Source: Rhizobium sophorae
GTDB lineage: Bacteria > Pseudomonadota > Alphaproteobacteria > Rhizobiales > Rhizobiaceae
Assembly: GCF_013087515.1 (NCBI RefSeq)
Contig: NZ_JABFCN010000011.1
Coordinates: forward strand, 20,646 to 84,645
Direction: 5' to 3'
DNA length: 64,000 nt
Part shown: in pieces, positions 61,804-64,000 of the stretch
How positions within the stretch are numbered: position 1 is the first letter of the stretch
Layout of the letters: every line of letters begins with the position of its first letter
Translations under genes and position numbers: made by a program
The notes under the pieces: model-generated
The model's database searches: none
What the model saw: the letters and a program-made list of their open reading frames with translations, nothing else
Told to the model about the DNA's origin: nothing

Positions 61804-62745
61804 TTACTGGACGGTATCCGGGTGCTGTTTCAGGAAATCCTCCACCGTATCCCTGGTAATCAGGACGGCAGGCACTTCCACAGCGTGAGGCTTCCAGTCC
61901 GCACCGGCTTTTTTGATGTCCGCCAGCAGCTTAACCATATTGTAGCCTTCGGTGTAGCTGTCTTCCCAGGCCGTCGCGATCATGTGACCGTTCTTTATAT
62001 TTTCGATCGCCTGGGCATTTCCGTTGACGCCATAGACCATGACGTCGTCGCGTGCCTGCGAACGAAGCGAACCGATCGCACCGATGGCCGGATCGTCCCA
62101 GCAGCCCCAGATCGCCAGCTTTCCAGCTCCTGGAGGATGCGACGCGAGCCAGGCATTTGCATATTGTGCGCCGTCCTCAAAATATCCGGGGATGCGCACT
62201 TCGTTCTTGGTCACCTTGATGTCCGCGTGGCTCTCCAGCATCTTGTCCATCAGCGTTTCACGGTTTCGGCAGACCTCTCCGGTGCGGTAGGTCAGCGCCA
62301 GAAGCTCGCCCTTGCCGCCCATGTCGTCGATCATCTTTTTGATGACAGGCTCGGCAATCGGCGCTCCGGAACCGTTGGTCGCCGCCACGCTCAGACCTAG
62401 CCCGCCTCCCCAGGTCACGACAGGAATATTGGCCTGCTTGGCCGCGTCGAGACCGGCGCCGATCGACGATGCCGGAAAGACGAGATCGACGATTGCAAAG
62501 GCACTACGCTGCGCAAAATTCTGGATGGCTGCGTTCGCCTGGTCGGCGCTGCCGGCGGCATCGACGACGGAAACGTCATAGCCGAGCTCTTCGGCAGCCT
62601 TCTTGGCACCATTGATGTAGCGAACGTTGTTGGCCTCGGTCGCCGCGATGGAAACGAGACCGATCAGCGGTTTGTCTTCGGCGTGCGCCGGCATTGCCGC
62701 CAAGATCGCGGCCGTCATCAACAATGTCTTTATACGGGAATTCAT
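61804..62745 (-). CDS. CUT2 sugar-binding protein (RbsB type)
   Basis: A 313-residue periplasmic binding protein. ATG 62745 after GGGAGGAAG gives a Sec signal peptide (MNSRIKTLLMTAAILAAMPAHA). The mature part starts EDKPLIGLVSIAATEANNVR and has GYDVSVVDAAGSADQANAAI and a GCWDDPAIGAIG hinge region. It heads the operon that ends with the lactonase-like hydrolase, and it is divergent from a LacI-type regulator with two matching operators between them. Confidence 0.87.
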   Translation of the reverse strand: MNSRIKTLLMTAAILAAMPAHAEDKPLIGLVSIAATEANNVRYINGAKKAAEELGYDVSVVDAAGSADQANAAIQNFAQRSAFAIVDLVFPASSIGAGLDAAKQANIPVVTWGGGLGLSVAATNGSGAPIAEPVIKKMIDDMGGKGELLALTYRTGEVCRNRETLMDKMLESHADIKVTKNEVRIPGYFEDGAQYANAWLASHPPGAGKLAIWGCWDDPAIGAIGSLRSQARDDVMVYGVNGNAQAIENIKNGHMIATAWEDSYTEGYNMVKLLADIKKAGADWKPHAVEVPAVLITRDTVEDFLKQHPDTVQ

Positions 62746-62792
62746 AGTTTCTTCCTCCCACGCCAATTTACTGCGTTCTCTGAGCGAACAGC

Positions 62793-62808
62793 AGCTAACC
62801 GTTTTGCT
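62793..62808. promoter_or_regulatory. LacI-type operator, copy 1 (third CUT2 system)
   Basis: AGCTAACCGTTTTGCT is a 16-base near-palindrome centred on CG, of the form GC.AA.CG.TT.GC. It lies 48 bases upstream of the binding-protein start. Confidence 0.6.
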
Positions 62809-62888
62809 AGCATTCTAGATTTCGGTTAAGTGCGCAAGTATTTTCCTAATCTATATGGACAATTTTCACGATTTGTCGCATCGATTCT

Positions 62889-62904
62889 GGCGAAACGATT
62901 AGCT
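62889..62904. promoter_or_regulatory. LacI-type operator, copy 2 (third CUT2 system)
   Basis: GGCGAAACGATTAGCT has the same GC.AA.CG.TT.GC form as copy 1, 96 bases away centre to centre. It lies just before the lacI-type start at 62926, consistent with autoregulation and looping. Confidence 0.6.
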
Positions 62905-62925
62905 CTGAAGAAATGCGGATGGGGA

Positions 62926-63936
62926 ATGGCGACCATTAGAGATGTAGCGGCTCGGGCACGGGTGTCGACGGCGACGGTCTCGGCGGTTGTCAATGACTCG
63001 GCCTATGTCAGCCCGGAGCTGCGCATCCGCGTGCTCGCCGCGATCAGCGAACTCAATTATGCACCCTCGCAAGCAGCCCGCAGTCTGAAGCGCGGTCGCA
63101 GCCAGTTGCTGGCACTGGTCGTTGCCGACCTCGCGAACCCGTTCTTTGCGCGGCTTGTCTGGGCGGCGGAGGCGGCAGTGGCTGCCTGGGGTTATTCCCT
63201 CGTCCTGTTCAACAGCGACGAGAAACCGGAAAACGAGCGGCGCATCCTTGCCCGGATCCGAGCGCTGTCCTGCGACGGGATCATCCTGGTTCCGGTCGAC
63301 GTCGTCTCCACCCAGCCGCAGCGCGATAGCGAAGGGGAAGCAATCCCGACTGTCCTTTTCGGCCGTACCGTCGAGGGGCAGAACACAGATACGATCACCA
63401 TCGACAATGTCGCCGCCGCCCGGCAGGTCACCAACTACCTGATGGATCTTGGCCATACACGGATTGGGACCATCACGGGGCCCCTGCATCTAACGACCGG
63501 CCGCGGCCGTCTTGAGGGTATGCTGGAAGCCATGCGAGCACGCGGGTTAACCCCGGCACCAAACCATATTCGCGCCGGCGAATTTCGGGAGGATATCGCC
63601 TATTCCGTCGCGCGTGAGCTTCTGACCCAACCTGAGCCTCCAACCGCCATCTATGTTGCCAACGGCGTTATGGCTCTTGGCGTGATGAGGGCACTGGCCG
63701 ATCTCGGCCTTAAATGCCCCGATGATATCTCGATCGCCTCCACGGACACTATTCCCGGCATCGGGGGTCTTCGCCCACGTCTTACGCGCACAGAGCATCC
63801 GGTAATCGATATGACCAACGAAGCACTACGTTTGCTCGTGGACCGGATCAATCGCGGGTCCCGTGCCGACGCCCGGAACATCGTCTTCCAGCCCTCGCTC
63901 GTTGTGGGAGAGAGTTGTGCGCCCTACAAGAGCTGA
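62926..63936 (+). CDS. LacI-family transcriptional regulator
   Basis: A 336-residue repressor-type regulator. The helix-turn-helix and hinge are ATIRDVAARARVSTATVSAV and NYAPSQAARSLKRGRS (residues 2-65), followed by a ribose-binding-like effector domain (ALVVADLANPFFARLVWAAE and onwards). ATG 62926 follows GGATGGGGA; the longer frame adds 32 residues before the usual N-terminus. It is divergent from the CUT2 binding protein and probably senses its sugar. Confidence 0.9.
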   Translation: MATIRDVAARARVSTATVSAVVNDSAYVSPELRIRVLAAISELNYAPSQAARSLKRGRSQLLALVVADLANPFFARLVWAAEAAVAAWGYSLVLFNSDEKPENERRILARIRALSCDGIILVPVDVVSTQPQRDSEGEAIPTVLFGRTVEGQNTDTITIDNVAAARQVTNYLMDLGHTRIGTITGPLHLTTGRGRLEGMLEAMRARGLTPAPNHIRAGEFREDIAYSVARELLTQPEPPTAIYVANGVMALGVMRALADLGLKCPDDISIASTDTIPGIGGLRPRLTRTEHPVIDMTNEALRLLVDRINRGSRADARNIVFQPSLVVGESCAPYKS

Positions 63937-63939
63937 TGA

Positions 63940-64000
63940 CTCTAGAGCGTATCCGGATTTAGTTGAATCGGAGGGGATTCCGTTTTTGGCTGTTTTGTGA
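63940..64000. repeat. Possible rhizobial intergenic palindromic element, cut by window end
   Basis: The last bases, with TCTAGAGCGTATCC and the imperfect inverted repeat CCGGATT-TAGTTG-AATCGG, resemble the short palindromic elements common between rhizobial genes. It is too short and truncated for a firm call. Confidence 0.25.

Noticed and set aside
1..64000. Search for CRISPR arrays, tRNA or rRNA genes, insertion sequences and prophage genes
   Set aside because: No regularly spaced repeats, cloverleaf with CCA end, transposase or phage structural gene was recognised by reading; a tRNA scan and an insertion-sequence search would be needed to exclude them fully.

Overview
The window looks like an accessory, catabolic stretch of a rhizobial genome (Alphaproteobacteria, Rhizobiaceae, probably Rhizobium or a close relative, perhaps on a secondary replicon). 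This rests on high-GC coding sequence, five ABC uptake systems in 64 kb, BA14K and DUF1236 envelope proteins, GGAAC-N16-NGTT promoter motifs typical of the rhizobial general stress sigma factor, and a long soluble-tailed chemoreceptor. No rRNA, tRNA, CRISPR array, phage or intact insertion sequence was seen. The assignment is inference from gene content.

Region 1 (1-2.9 kb): the end of a CUT1 sugar ABC operon (permease fragment, binding protein) behind a LacI-type regulator, with two matching palindromic operators. Region 2 (3.3-30.4 kb) is the most interesting part. A divergent operon encodes two aldo/keto reductases and an L-fuconolactonase-type amidohydrolase. Opposite it runs a Liv-type ABC transporter whose last gene is larA, a nickel-pincer-nucleotide (NPN) racemase/epimerase. 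A GntR regulator, a beta-hydroxyacid dehydrogenase and the whole NPN cofactor pathway (larC, larE, larB) follow. Convergent to these is an operon for a fumarylacetoacetase-family hydrolase, a DHRS6/BDH2-type SDR, a second GntR regulator and an FAD-linked D-hydroxyacid dehydrogenase. Then come glyoxalase I, a CUT2 transporter with two different permeases, a GMC oxidoreductase, a MOFRL glycerate kinase and a third aldo/keto reductase. Three exact copies and one near copy of the operator TTGTACGACAA lie in front of the transporters, the GMC operon, the third reductase and the FAD enzyme, tying the region into one regulon. My reading is a non-phosphorylative L-fucose-like (6-deoxyaldose) pathway ending in pyruvate plus L-lactate, with LarA converting L-lactate to D-lactate for the FAD enzyme. 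The L-fuconate dehydratase is not in the window, and the LarA substrate is unproven.

Region 3 (30.6-45.6 kb): a second carbohydrate island. Two FGGY kinases, a zinc alcohol dehydrogenase, a glycerol-dehydrogenase-like enzyme, two SDRs and a CUT2 transporter are divergent from a cupin phosphoglucose isomerase, a shikimate-dehydrogenase-like protein, a D-2-hydroxyacid dehydrogenase, a UlaG-like metallohydrolase and an RpiR regulator. The divergent promoter region carries two HexR/RpiR-like operators. The substrate is unknown, possibly a polyol or cyclitol.

Region 4 (45.6-55.7 kb): a gene-sparse, decayed, stress-related stretch. It has LacI and HxlR pseudogene remnants, three DUF1236 proteins, a BON-domain gene with an upstream decayed duplicate, two response regulators, a glycosyltransferase, a BA14K protein, a hydrolase remnant, an intergenic locus with two intrinsic terminators that may be a small RNA, and a metallophosphoesterase. 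Several genes carry EcfG-type promoters.

Region 5 (56-64 kb): a chemoreceptor gene, then a third CUT2 transporter operon with a lactonase-like metallohydrolase, divergent from its own LacI regulator with two matching operators. Gene starts were chosen by ribosome-binding-site spacing and family length; many are GTG or TTG.
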